Positions 33,087-40,821 are shown, counted from the first letter of the stretch. The stretch: DNA of 41,278 nucleotides from Desulfobacteraceae bacterium (GCA_016844935.1 JAERTK010000116.1:1-41278), one strand, 5' to 3'. The notes: generated from the letters alone by a model not told the origin. Translations and numbers: made by a program.

Positions 33087-33621
33087 GGACCGCCGTCCGT
33101 CCAAAAAAGATCTTATACCTGTTTTCAAGGACAAGACCCGATGTTTCAGCGTAAGCGATGCTTTTGTCAAAACTTTTGATGGAAACATGGACTGGCGGCT
33201 CAACCATCATAAATCGGCCTTCCACCGACAGACTGTCCGCCACCTGGGCCATGAACCGCTCCTGATCGGGCACCTCGTGAACCACGTAAAATGCCAGAAT
33301 AAACTGGGCCTTTACATTCAAACCCAAATCCTTTTCACCCGCCTGGTGGGGTTCGATTCTGTTTTCAAGCCCCATCTTTTTCGCCCTTCGCATGACACCC
33401 TCCAGCAACTTCTGCTGAATGTCCAGCGCCACAACCTTTCCGGAATTCCCCACCAGTTTTGCCAGCCCCAGGCTGTTAAACCCCAGACCGCATCCCAAAT
33501 CCACCACGGTCATGCCCGGTTTGACATATTCTCCGAAAAGCTTTACCGGGTTGTGGGCCAACCGCCTCAATCGGTGGTCAAAGGTATAGGCCAACCACCA
33601 GGGACACACATGCACGCTCAT
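33064..33621 (-). CDS. Class I SAM-dependent methyltransferase (Methyltransf_11-like)
   Basis: A 185-residue Rossmann-fold methyltransferase. SAM motif I is VVDLGCGLGFNSLGLAK; the acidic end of strand beta-2 is VVALDIQQKLLEGV; motif IV is FILAFYVVHEVPDQERFM; motif VI is EGRFMMVEPPVHV. It is short and has no extra substrate domain, so the substrate (small molecule, lipid or quinone) is not predictable. It ends inside the 3' end of trpA on the other strand. It starts one base after the end of the histidine kinase gene and is presumably cotranscribed with it. Confidence 0.88.
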   Translation of the reverse strand: MSVHVCPWWLAYTFDHRLRRLAHNPVKLFGEYVKPGMTVVDLGCGLGFNSLGLAKLVGNSGKVVALDIQQKLLEGVMRRAKKMGLENRIEPHQAGEKDLGLNVKAQFILAFYVVHEVPDQERFMAQVADSLSVEGRFMMVEPPVHVSIKSFDKSIAYAETSGLVLENRYKIFFGRTAVLKKPATP

Positions 33622-33622
33622 C

Positions 33623-35503
33623 TTAGCGGACCTCCTTCAGCTGCGATCTGAACGCCTCAACGCCTACTGCCAATTCTTTCAAAACCGTTTCACCCTCGGA
33701 CAACCGATCCTCGAGACCCAGGGCTTCTAAACGACAGGACAAATCAAAAATCTGATCCGCTCCGAGACTTCCCGCAGAATCCTTCAGGTTTTGCGCACCC
33801 TGCGCCACCACCTCTCCATGGCCCTTCTTGAGCCCGTCCCTTATCCGGTCCGCCTTTTGCGGGAAATCTTCAACAAACAAACCGGCGATTTCCCGAAAAA
33901 GATCCATATCCCCATCAAACATTGCCGTCGCTTTTGAAAAATCGAGAACCTTTCCCGCGGGAGCCTCTTCAAGGGTCTCCCCCTCCAGATGCGCTGGAAC
34001 TGGCGTATGTGAAACAGGCTCAGACGGCTTCTCGGATGTTTCCTCCGAAGAGAGGCCAAAAGGCACCACAAAATGAAAAGTGCTGCCCTTACCACCGCAT
34101 ATTAAACCGTCTTCCGGTTTCAGGGCTTCATCCATCCGGCAGGGCATATCCGCCGGGCTTTTCGCCCAGATACTGCCGCCCATGGTCTCCAGAATTCGGC
34201 TGGCCAAGGCCAGCCCCAGCCCTGCCCCGCCATACTTCCGCGTACTGGAGCCATCCACCTGGCTGAAAGTATCAAACACATTTTTTATTCTTTCTTCTGG
34301 AATACCGATACCGGTATCGGATACCATGAAGTGCAAAGAGATGGATTCAGAGGTTCTATCCTGGATTTCAATACGGATCATGACACCGCCCTCATGGGTA
34401 AATTTGATGGCATTACGACCCAGGTGCACCAGGATCTGCCGCATTCGAGTCCAATCTCCCATCAACCGATCAGGCGCGTCTGATGCGCAATCAACCCGAA
34501 ACCAAAGCCCTTTATCCCGGGCGGACGGAGAAATGGTGTCATCCACATTGTTTAATAAATCTCTCAGATCGAAAGAACGGTTTTCCAGTACAATGGAATT
34601 AGCATCGGTCTTGGTAAACTCCAGGATATCATGCAATATTCCCGAAAGTGCCTCGGCGGACTGCCCTGCCAGTTCCAGGTGCTCCTGCTGCTCTTCATCC
34701 AGAGGGCCGTCTTTGACCAGTCGGATCATGCCCATAATACCATTAAGGGGAGTACGGATTTCGTGATTGATGTTGGCCAGAAATTCGGTTTTGGCGATAT
34801 TTCCCGCCTCAGCCTTCAGTTTTGCATCCCTCAATTCTTTCGATTTTGCCTCCAGATCTTCAATGGACTCACGGGCCAGTTTCATGGCGACATTTGTTCG
34901 GTTCCGCAGCCGTTCAGCCGTCCTGGCGGTGAAAGAGATGTAGATGCATGCCAGGTAAAGCCCGAACATTTTTGGAATTTCATGCGCCAGCCAGATATCC
35001 TGATGCTCAACGTAATGGAGATATAGAAGCAGGCCCCCGTACGTGGCAACGGCAATATGTGAAAAGACCAGGACCCGCCTGAAATTGGTGTTGGTTTGAT
35101 CTGCAACGCGAATCAAAAATATAAAAAAAAGAAGGCTCTTCTGCCCGCCTGAAAAATAAACGGCCAGAGCAAAAATAAAAAAATCCGCAATCAAAAAGAA
35201 AATGCCGAGATCAAACCTGCCGGTCTTTCCGAAAAAGAGATAAAGGACAAGCCACGAAATCCCGGCATAGGAGAAGGCTATGACCTGAAACTCAGAAGTT
35301 TGCTGCCACGAAAAGGCCTTGGAGATGTAATAGTTGTGTATCAACACAAAAAAGGCCAGCAGGAAAAACCCAAATACCCTTAGCAAAGGTAATTGTATTA
35401 CATTCAAACGATAGACAGCCGCTTTTTTCCTTTTTAAACCCTTTTCAGGGTTCAGTTCCAGTGTAACAGCAGCCTTTTTTATGCCTTCTTCTTCCTTTTC
35501 CAT
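33623..35503 (-). CDS. Membrane histidine kinase with degenerate C-terminal Hpt domain
   Basis: A 626-residue kinase. Residues 35-200 hold five to six membrane helices with short loops and no large periplasmic sensor (LLRVFGFFLLAFFVLI and so on). A coiled linker (residues 205-240) leads to the HisKA box FLANINHEIRTPLNG, phospho-acceptor His247. The HATPase domain has the N-box LVHLGRNAIKFT, VSDTGIGIPEE and GGAGLGLALASRILE. No receiver domain follows. Residues about 525-626 form an Hpt-like four-helix domain. Its conserved A-H-x-L-K-G-S-A motif reads AQNLKDSAGSLGA, so the phospho-acceptor His is Gln571. The domain therefore cannot relay phosphate in the usual way. The cognate regulator is unknown. 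A methyltransferase gene follows one base downstream. Confidence 0.93.
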   Translation of the reverse strand: MEKEEEGIKKAAVTLELNPEKGLKRKKAAVYRLNVIQLPLLRVFGFFLLAFFVLIHNYYISKAFSWQQTSEFQVIAFSYAGISWLVLYLFFGKTGRFDLGIFFLIADFFIFALAVYFSGGQKSLLFFIFLIRVADQTNTNFRRVLVFSHIAVATYGGLLLYLHYVEHQDIWLAHEIPKMFGLYLACIYISFTARTAERLRNRTNVAMKLARESIEDLEAKSKELRDAKLKAEAGNIAKTEFLANINHEIRTPLNGIMGMIRLVKDGPLDEEQQEHLELAGQSAEALSGILHDILEFTKTDANSIVLENRSFDLRDLLNNVDDTISPSARDKGLWFRVDCASDAPDRLMGDWTRMRQILVHLGRNAIKFTHEGGVMIRIEIQDRTSESISLHFMVSDTGIGIPEERIKNVFDTFSQVDGSSTRKYGGAGLGLALASRILETMGGSIWAKSPADMPCRMDEALKPEDGLICGGKGSTFHFVVPFGLSSEETSEKPSEPVSHTPVPAHLEGETLEEAPAGKVLDFSKATAMFDGDMDLFREIAGLFVEDFPQKADRIRDGLKKGHGEVVAQGAQNLKDSAGSLGADQIFDLSCRLEALGLEDRLSEGETVLKELAVGVEAFRSQLKEVR

Positions 35504-35661
35504 TTTTCACACATCCGGGGAAACACTACGTTTACAAACTCTCTCAAGCAGCATCTGGCCCATGTTAAATGATCATCCGCGAAATTTCATCGTTTTTTTT
35601 ACAATATCCATTTTCAAATATCAATCAGCATGACCCGGAGCAAATTCCCTGAGATGCCCGA

Positions 35662-35681
35662 CAATTGAGAATTGACAATGA
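35662..35681 (+). repeat. Heptad repeat CAATTGA/GAATTGA/CAATGA
   Basis: Two 7-bp units (CAATTGA, GAATTGA) and a shortened third (CAATGA) lie just before the ribosome-binding site of the methyltransferase leader. They resemble the heptad repeats at 15914 and 17246. The rest of 35504-35661 contains no feature that I can support. Confidence 0.5.
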
Positions 35682-35698
35682 AAGGGGGAAAACCTAAG

Positions 35699-35728
35699 AT
35701 GCCGCGATATTTAAAATGGACATTATGA
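35699..35728 (+). CDS. 9-residue leader ORF coupled to the methyltransferase start
   Basis: ATG 35699 is preceded ten bases upstream by a strong AAAGGGGG. The frame encodes MPRYLKWTL and ends at TGA 35726-35728, overlapping the in-frame methyltransferase ATG at 35725 (ATGA). The methyltransferase itself has no ribosome-binding site before ATG 35716 or 35725, so its translation probably depends on ribosomes ending this leader. Confidence 0.5.
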   Translation: MPRYLKWTL

Positions 35729-36651
35729 CCAAAGGATTACTGGGTTCCGTGAACACGACTTTTGAAACGTATAATGACATCATCCCCGACTTCTCCCTGT
35801 TTCAGGAAAGCCTCGCAAAACCCTTTCCCGTGCACCTGAGAATCAACCGTCTGTTGGCGCATCCCCCCAAGGCGGTGTCGGCACTGAGGAAAAAAGGTGT
35901 TTCCATAACACGGGTCTGCCGAGAGCATGATACCCTTTACATTGCCGAGGATCTCCCCTACCCCGGAAACCTGTTGGAATATTTTCTGGGGCATATTCAC
36001 CCCCAGGCCCTGACATCGGCACTGACTGCCATGGCACTGCACCCCCGAAAACATGCCCTTGTCCTTGACATGTGTGCGGCGCCGGGCGGCAAAAGCGCTC
36101 ACATGGCGGACCTGATGGAAAATACGGGGTTCATGGTCTGTAACGATCTCTTTGCAAATCGACATGTATCCCTGGGGCACACCCTTTCGAGACTCGGGGT
36201 GCAGAATTCGGTGGTGACCGGATACCAGGCCCAGGAATTTCCGTTGCGCCAGCAATTCGACTACATCCTGGCGGATGTTCCCTGCTCCTGCGAAGGAAGA
36301 TTCAGAAAAACCCCCAACGAGACCCAATACCGGGAAAACCGACGGAAAGCGTTGCTCCCCGATATTCAGAAGAAGATACTCTTACGCGGTTTTGATCTTC
36401 TCAAAACCGATGGAGAAATATTGTACGCCACCTGCACCTACAACCCGGCCGAAAACGAATCGGTGGTCAATTTCCTGTTGGCGGAAAGAGACGCGGAACT
36501 GCTGCCCATTCATTTGGGTTTGGCTTTTGAACCGGGGTTATCGGAATGGAATCATGAAATATATGACAAACGCCTTACAAGAACAGCCAGATTTTACCCC
36601 CACCAGTTCGATTCGGTGGGCTTCTTCATGGCCAAAATTGGCCGAAGATGA
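35716..36651 (+). CDS. RsmB/RsmF-type rRNA (cytosine-C5) methyltransferase, catalytic part
   Basis: A 311-residue protein of the NOL1/NOP2/Sun family. The small N-terminal domain (PVHLRINRLLAHPPKAV) is followed by the SAM-binding core: DMCAAPGGKSAHMADLM (motif I), ADVPCSCEGRFRK (motif IV; its Cys releases product) and TCTYNPAENESVV (motif VI; its Cys is the nucleophile). The frame ends at TGA 36651 right after SVGFFMAKIGRR. Full RsmF proteins continue with an RNA-binding tail, which here is in the next reading frame (36634-37090). ATG 35725 is the likely start by coupling to the leader peptide; ATG 35716 gives three extra residues. The substrate is probably 16S rRNA. Confidence 0.88.
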   Translation: MDIMTKGLLGSVNTTFETYNDIIPDFSLFQESLAKPFPVHLRINRLLAHPPKAVSALRKKGVSITRVCREHDTLYIAEDLPYPGNLLEYFLGHIHPQALTSALTAMALHPRKHALVLDMCAAPGGKSAHMADLMENTGFMVCNDLFANRHVSLGHTLSRLGVQNSVVTGYQAQEFPLRQQFDYILADVPCSCEGRFRKTPNETQYRENRRKALLPDIQKKILLRGFDLLKTDGEILYATCTYNPAENESVVNFLLAERDAELLPIHLGLAFEPGLSEWNHEIYDKRLTRTARFYPHQFDSVGFFMAKIGRR

Positions 36652-37090
36652 CAGCCGGAAGGCTGTTTCAGCCTATCTGCTGGAACGCTTCGGGATTCCC
36701 CCTGCGGTTCTTGATGAACACTACCTCTTTGAGAGAAAGAAGGGCTGGTTTATACTGGGGAAATCCGAGCAGGTGAAGAACGGTGCACATCTGAAAGTTT
36801 CCAAAGTCGGGCTCAGGGCATTTCGTAAGGTGGGCCAATTCATAAAGCCCACCACCCGCTTCATTCAGGCTTTCGGCCGGTTTGCCACAAAAGCCATATA
36901 TCAGTTGGACATGCCACAGTTTAAAACACTCGCCCTGGCTGGGGAAATTCCCGTTGATCTAGCGCTGGAGAAAGGATATGTCATTCTGACACTGGAAGAC
37001 GATGTGGTCCTGGGCCTGGGGTTTTATATTCACAACACCATTCGTTCCCAACTCCCCAGAAGCGAGATTAGAGAAACCATGTTGGAATGA
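36554..37090 (+). CDS. RsmF-like C-terminal RNA-binding domain in a shifted frame
   Basis: An open frame shifted relative to the methyltransferase overlaps its 3' end. From about 36634 it encodes KLAEDDSRKAVSAYLLERFG, WFILGKSEQVKNGAHLKVSK, AIYQLDMPQFKTLALAGEIP and GYVILTLEDDVVLGLGFYIH. This is the PUA-like tail found at the C-terminus of RsmF-type enzymes. Removing one base from the A4 run at 36634-36637 joins the frames smoothly as FFMAKLAEDD. This is either a frameshift mutation (or sequencing error) or a programmed shift. If translated independently it could start at ATG 36554 or 36563, though neither has a good ribosome-binding site and the residues before 36634 do not look like the family. 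Confidence 0.62.
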   Translation: MKYMTNALQEQPDFTPTSSIRWASSWPKLAEDDSRKAVSAYLLERFGIPPAVLDEHYLFERKKGWFILGKSEQVKNGAHLKVSKVGLRAFRKVGQFIKPTTRFIQAFGRFATKAIYQLDMPQFKTLALAGEIPVDLALEKGYVILTLEDDVVLGLGFYIHNTIRSQLPRSEIRETMLE

Positions 37091-37113
37091 TACAAAAATA
37101 AGGAGAATAATTC

Positions 37114-38313
37114 ATGTTAACAAATACTCAGTTAAATAAGTACGCTGATGTACTGCTGTGGGGCCTCAAGAAAGCCAGGATTGGCGCTTTCAAAAATGAG
37201 GACGTGGTCATGGTACAATTTGATCTCCCGGCGGTGGAGCTGGCCGAGTTTCTTCACGGAAAACTTCTGGACATGGGGGTTCACCCGGTCATGCGTTCGG
37301 GTCGAACGACCATCATGGAACATGATTTTTACGACAAATCGGACGCAAATCAGCTTGTTTTCAGGGGATCATGGGATGAGGAGCTCTTTAAGAACCTCAA
37401 CGGCAGAATCTTTCTCCATGCCCCCACATCTTTAACCCACCTGGCGGATATCGATCCCAAGCGGATCGGCAAGGTGGCAGTGGCCATGAAACCGTTCAGG
37501 GACATTATGCGGAAGCGGGAGGAGAAAGGCGCGCTGGGATGGACCCTTTGTTTGGTTCCCACCGATGAATTGGCCCGACAGGCCAAATTAGACGTTGAAC
37601 ATTACACGGAGCAAGTCATCAAAGCCTGCTATCTGGATCAGCCCGACCCGGTCGAAGCCTGGGAGACCGTTTACAACGACGCTTTGGATATCAAAAAGTG
37701 GATCAACAGCCTGGACGTCCAACACTATCACGTGGCATCGGAAAACATCGATCTAAAAATCACGCCGGGGGATCAGCGGAAATGGATCGGCATTTCCGGG
37801 CATAACATCCCCAGCTTTGAGCTCTTTATCTCCCCGGACTGGCGCGGCACCACAGGCACCTATTTTGCCAACCAGCCTTCCTTCAGGAGCGGGAATTATG
37901 TGGAAGGGGTGAAATTGACATTTCAGGATGGCGTGGTATCCGAAACCAAAGCGGAAAAAGGGGAATCATTCACCCAACAACAGTTGGACATGGATGCGGG
38001 CGCCAGACGTGTTGGCGAATTTTCCCTGACGGACAAGCGCTTTAGTAAAATCGACCGGTTCATGGCCAGCACCCTGTATGATGAAAACTTCGGCGGAGAC
38101 AACGGCAACTGCCACCTGGCCGTGGGCGCTTCATATTCGGACACCTTCGACGGGGATCCCTCAACCCTTACGGAAGAAACAAAAAGAGAATTGGGATTCA
38201 ACGATTCGGCGCTACACTGGGACCTGGTGAACACGGAACCCAAAACCGTCACCGCCCATTTGAAGTCGGGGAAAGATATGGTTGTATATGAAGATGGTAT
38301 GTTTAAACATTAA
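37114..38313 (+). CDS. M29-family metallo-aminopeptidase
   Basis: A 399-residue peptidase of the thermophilic aminopeptidase family (M29, AmpS/AmpT type). These are cytoplasmic enzymes with two divalent metals that release N-terminal residues. The N-terminal part (KYADVLLWGLKKARIGAFKN) is normal. Metal-ligand segments toward the C-terminus are VGEFSLTD (Glu), GGDNGNCHLAVGASY (His) and ALHWDLVNT (His and Asp). Length is normal for the family. AAGGAG is placed well before ATG 37114. It follows the methyltransferase tail by 23 bp and precedes the exonuclease gene by 11 bp, so all three may be cotranscribed. Confidence 0.93.
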   Translation: MLTNTQLNKYADVLLWGLKKARIGAFKNEDVVMVQFDLPAVELAEFLHGKLLDMGVHPVMRSGRTTIMEHDFYDKSDANQLVFRGSWDEELFKNLNGRIFLHAPTSLTHLADIDPKRIGKVAVAMKPFRDIMRKREEKGALGWTLCLVPTDELARQAKLDVEHYTEQVIKACYLDQPDPVEAWETVYNDALDIKKWINSLDVQHYHVASENIDLKITPGDQRKWIGISGHNIPSFELFISPDWRGTTGTYFANQPSFRSGNYVEGVKLTFQDGVVSETKAEKGESFTQQQLDMDAGARRVGEFSLTDKRFSKIDRFMASTLYDENFGGDNGNCHLAVGASYSDTFDGDPSTLTEETKRELGFNDSALHWDLVNTEPKTVTAHLKSGKDMVVYEDGMFKH

Positions 38314-38324
38314 GGTTACGCCCC

Positions 38325-39104
38325 ATGCTTGAGCATACCTTTATCCACATACCGGGAATCGGTCCCAAAACGGAACAGACCCTTTGGAACCGGGGGATCT
38401 ACCGATGGCATGATTTCTTAAATCATGAAAAACCTGTTTTTTCTCACGCAAAAGACCGGTTGATCCATGAGAATCTGGAAGCATCCTTGGCGCACCGGGA
38501 CCATATCGGTTTTTTTAATGACAGACTGCCCGCAGGGGAAAAGTGGCGTCTTTTTGATACCTTCAAACACCGGGCCGTTTATCTGGACATTGAAACCAGC
38601 GGGTATGATCAATGGTCCAGCGACATCACCGTCATCGGACTTTATGACGGCGCCAATGTTCAGACCTTCGTGAACGGAAAAAATCTCGACGCATTTGAAA
38701 TAGCCATTGCCGACTACGATCTGGTCATCACCTTTAACGGCGCCTGCTTCGACCTCCCCTTCATAAAAGGCGCTTTCCCGGGGATTTCGCTGCCGGAGGG
38801 GCATATCGACCTTCGATTCGTACTGAAAAAACTGGGATATGAGGGAGGCCTCAAAAAAATTGAGAAAGATCTCGGCATCGCCCGAGGTGACGACATTGAG
38901 GGGGTGGACGGCTTCGAAGCGGTCAGGCTATGGCGGAAATACCGGCGGGGCGATAAGAAAGCGCTGAAAACCCTTATCAGCTATAACAATGCGGATATTA
39001 TAAATCTGGAACCCTTGATGGAATTGGCGTATGAGAGAATGAAATCAAGGGTTTTCGCTAAAAAGCAATATGAAAAACAGGGATCATGCAGGTCCGAATT
39101 GTAA
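38325..39104 (+). CDS. Ribonuclease H-like DEDDy exonuclease (YprB type)
   Basis: A 259-residue protein. The first 25 residues contain a helix-hairpin-helix-like GIGPKTEQTLWNRGI. The DEDD exonuclease core follows: DxE in AVYLDIETSGYD, TFNGACFDLPFIKGAFP, then the Tyr-Asp pair in LISYNNADIINLEPL. These three sites carry the four acidic metal ligands. HIDLRFVLKKLGYEGGLKKIE and ARGDDIEGVDGFEAV match the YprB/RNase H-like family (PF13482). It should act as a 3'-5' exonuclease on DNA or RNA; the physiological substrate is not known. It follows the M29 gene by 11 bp. Confidence 0.9.
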   Translation: MLEHTFIHIPGIGPKTEQTLWNRGIYRWHDFLNHEKPVFSHAKDRLIHENLEASLAHRDHIGFFNDRLPAGEKWRLFDTFKHRAVYLDIETSGYDQWSSDITVIGLYDGANVQTFVNGKNLDAFEIAIADYDLVITFNGACFDLPFIKGAFPGISLPEGHIDLRFVLKKLGYEGGLKKIEKDLGIARGDDIEGVDGFEAVRLWRKYRRGDKKALKTLISYNNADIINLEPLMELAYERMKSRVFAKKQYEKQGSCRSEL

Positions 39105-39156
39105 CGTTAAGGCATGCGTTGCCAGGCAGGGACCCGGATACCATGGGAAATTCGGA

Positions 39157-39486
39157 TCACGCTTCGCCGACGAGATGATAAGTAGGGATCTTGTCAATCT
39201 CATCCCCTAATCGCGATCGGGCTTTCCACAGGTCATAGGCTTGTTGCAGCCGGAGCCATATCCCCGGACCGTTGCCGCAGAACTTTCCAAGCCTTACCGC
39301 TATCTCCGGTGTTATCGAACGTGCCCCTGTCATAATCCGCTGCAACATCTGCCGAGATATTCCGAGCTGTTGCGCCGCTTCTCTGGCAGATATTCCCAGT
39401 GCAGGAAGAACATCATCCCTAATGATCTTTCCCGGATGTACCGGTGTCATAGCCGGTTCCTCCGTCACCAATAACTCTTTAGGCAT
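39157..39486 (-). CDS. higA: HigA antitoxin (XRE-type helix-turn-helix)
   Basis: From ATG 39486, with AAGGAG nine bases upstream, the protein has 109 residues. It carries the HigA signature PVHPGKIIRDDVLPALGISA, an XRE helix-turn-helix (AREAAQQLGISRQMLQRIM), and then SITPEIAVRLGKFCGNGPGIWLRLQQAYDLW. It neutralises HigB and represses the operon. The longer frame to 39615 is not supported by a ribosome-binding site. It lies 76 bp downstream of the toxin gene on the same strand. Confidence 0.94.
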   Translation of the reverse strand: MPKELLVTEEPAMTPVHPGKIIRDDVLPALGISAREAAQQLGISRQMLQRIMTGARSITPEIAVRLGKFCGNGPGIWLRLQQAYDLWKARSRLGDEIDKIPTYHLVGEA

Positions 39487-39562
39487 TTCTCTCTCCTTAT
39501 AAAACTTTCGCTCCCTCCCGCTCAGCCTTGTACACTTTGTGGCAAACCGATGCTTTGTGACA

Positions 39563-39838
39563 TTAATGATATTGGACAAGGTCCACACGCCGGACGTCGT
39601 TGCCGGCCCACTCAAATGTGATGCACCAGGGCCCGTTTACATGCACACTGTAACGTTTTGGTTTTCCCTGTAATCTATGGAAATCAAAGCCGGGGATATG
39701 CATATCCGTCAAGTTTTCTGCTTCATGAAGAACCATTAACCGACTCCGACACCTGTTAACTAGATCAGCCCGAACACCGCTCGGATCATTTTTCTTAAAG
39801 AGTCGAGAGAGCCCTTTATGCCGGAAGCTCCTAATCAT
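39563..39838 (-). CDS. higB: HigB toxin (RelE superfamily mRNA interferase)
   Basis: A 91-residue 'plasmid maintenance system killer' protein: MIRSFRHKGLSRLFKKNDPS at the N-terminus, RLMVLHEAENLTDMHIPGFDFHRL, then KRYSVHVNGPWCITFEW and VDLVQYH at the end. HigB cleaves mRNA at the ribosome. It precedes the antitoxin gene. The predicted -10 element ends six bases before the ATG, so the transcript is expected to be leaderless. Confidence 0.93.
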   Translation of the reverse strand: MIRSFRHKGLSRLFKKNDPSGVRADLVNRCRSRLMVLHEAENLTDMHIPGFDFHRLQGKPKRYSVHVNGPWCITFEWAGNDVRRVDLVQYH

Positions 39839-39844
39839 GTTAGC

Positions 39845-39873
39845 AGCATAACAACCAAAGAGATGATTGTAAA
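39845..39873 (-). promoter_or_regulatory. higBA promoter, predicted leaderless
   Basis: On the minus strand, TTTACA (39873-39868) and TATGCT (39850-39845) are 17 bp apart. The higB ATG begins at 39838, about where transcription would start, and no Shine-Dalgarno sequence precedes it. Confidence 0.5.
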
Positions 39874-39893
39874 GGGTCTAGGGGACGGGTCTA

Positions 39894-40020
39894 GGGGACG
39901 TTCGTCAGATTATAAGTTACTCAGAGGCTTCTGGTTCTTTCTGAAAAATTGTCCGGCCTTCTATGCTCTCTTATACGAGTTTTGAGTGGTATATAAACTT
40001 ATAATCTGTAGTACGTCCCC
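39894..40020. mobile_element. 127-bp inverted-repeat element (REP/MITE-like)
   Basis: The ends are imperfect 25-bp inverted repeats: GGGGACG, five bases, CAGATTATAAGTT (39894-39918), and AACTTATAATCTG, five bases, CGTCCCC (39996-40020). An inner ACTCA/TGAGT pair extends the symmetry. The sequence GTCTAGGGGACG before the left end is duplicated (39877-39888 and 39890-39900). GGGGACG ends of this sort are typical of elements moved by RAYT transposases, and part of one RAYT gene is 0.9 kb away. It codes for nothing. Confidence 0.72.
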
Positions 40021-40040
40021 TATTTCACACTATTTCACAC
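40021..40040 (+). repeat. Tandem 10-bp repeat (TATTTCACAC x2)
   Basis: TATTTCACAC occurs twice in tandem immediately outside the right end of the inverted-repeat element, and may mark its insertion. The following 40041-40160 has no supported gene. Confidence 0.6.
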
Positions 40041-40160
40041 GGGTGGGACTTTCGCTTTCCGCGATCACCCACTGGATAACAATAACCAATTTCATCCCGA
40101 TTTACGCGGGTTCCCAAGGTTTCGGGCTTACCTCGGCGCGAGAAGCGTTTGGTTCGCCGC

Positions 40161-40397
40161 CTACAACTCATCTCCAGCAAGCGGATGTCGTTCCGGCACA
40201 TTGGCGAGAATTTGTTCAACTTTTTCCAAGTCAGCTCTGGCAGCGCGTGCGTTAATATATTCTTCTGTAAGGAGTGCTGATATTTTTTCAGACACTGCTG
40301 AGGAAATGAACTGATTGATCGATACGCCTTCCTGCTTCGCAATCTCACGAATATGTCTATGGATAGACTCCGGTAATCTCAAACTTAAGGCACCCAT
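40161..40397 (-). CDS. Ribbon-helix-helix antitoxin-like protein
   Basis: A 78-residue protein with a ribbon-helix-helix N-terminus: GALSLRLPESIHRHIREIAK (strand and first helix), then EGVSINQFISSAVSEKISAL (second helix). The acidic, less ordered C-terminal half (ADLEKVEQILANVPERHPL) probably wraps the partner toxin. Its ATG overlaps the last 13 bp of the PIN gene upstream. It should bind the palindromic operator at 40822-40837 as an autoregulator. Confidence 0.86.
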   Translation of the reverse strand: MGALSLRLPESIHRHIREIAKQEGVSINQFISSAVSEKISALLTEEYINARAARADLEKVEQILANVPERHPLAGDEL

Positions 40398-40804
40398 TTG
40401 ATTACCTCCAAAAGTGTCTTCGGAGCGAAAATTTCCACACCAAAATCCTCAACTCCCCTGAAATCCTTCCTGTTAAAAGTTGTGATGGATTTCACACCAG
40501 ACGCCACCGCCAGTTCGAGAACGTGATCGTCTTTCGGATCAGGGAGAAATGGTCGCCACAAATAATGAATTTTGTGCAAGGAGCACAATGCGCAAAAAGC
40601 GTCAAGCAAAGCATCAATTTCTGCATCGGTTAGATTCAATTTTCTGCTGTTTCGTTTCAAAACATCCTCATATTCAAAAAGTAGGGCAACAGACATCACA
40701 GGTTGGACACGGTTCTTCATGATGGCCTGGATCAGTTGAAACGATGCACCAGTCCTGGAATACAGCCCCGCGTAAAGGATGTTCGTATCAATTACAGTGC
40801 GAAT
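40385..40804 (-). CDS. PIN-domain toxin, apparent ATT start
   Basis: Read from 40804 the product has 139 residues, the normal size for the 'putative toxin-antitoxin system toxin component, PIN family'. The conserved N-terminus IRTVIDTNILYAGLYSRTG is intact, with acidic residues at Asp6, Glu in LLFEYEDVL, Asp in PDPKDDHVLELA and Asp in FNRKDF, making a Mg-dependent ribonuclease site. The codon in the usual Met place is ATT; GAGGTG lies about seven bases upstream. No ATG, GTG or TTG is in frame before the PIN motif. The first in-frame ATG (40720) would delete the first catalytic Asp. Either AUU initiation, as in infC, or a start-codon mutation. The RHH gene overlaps its end. Confidence 0.8.
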   Translation of the reverse strand: MRTVIDTNILYAGLYSRTGASFQLIQAIMKNRVQPVMSVALLFEYEDVLKRNSRKLNLTDAEIDALLDAFCALCSLHKIHYLWRPFLPDPKDDHVLELAVASGVKSITTFNRKDFRGVEDFGVEIFAPKTLLEVIKWVP

Positions 40805-40821
40805 ACCATCACCTCATCATG

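Noticed and set aside
39241..39502. Two plus-strand frames of 76-77 residues opposite higA
   Set aside because: They are antisense shadows of the HigA coding sequence without ribosome-binding sites.
40025..40348. 107-residue minus-strand frame overlapping the RHH gene
   Set aside because: It runs in another frame across the RHH gene and has no recognisable domain.
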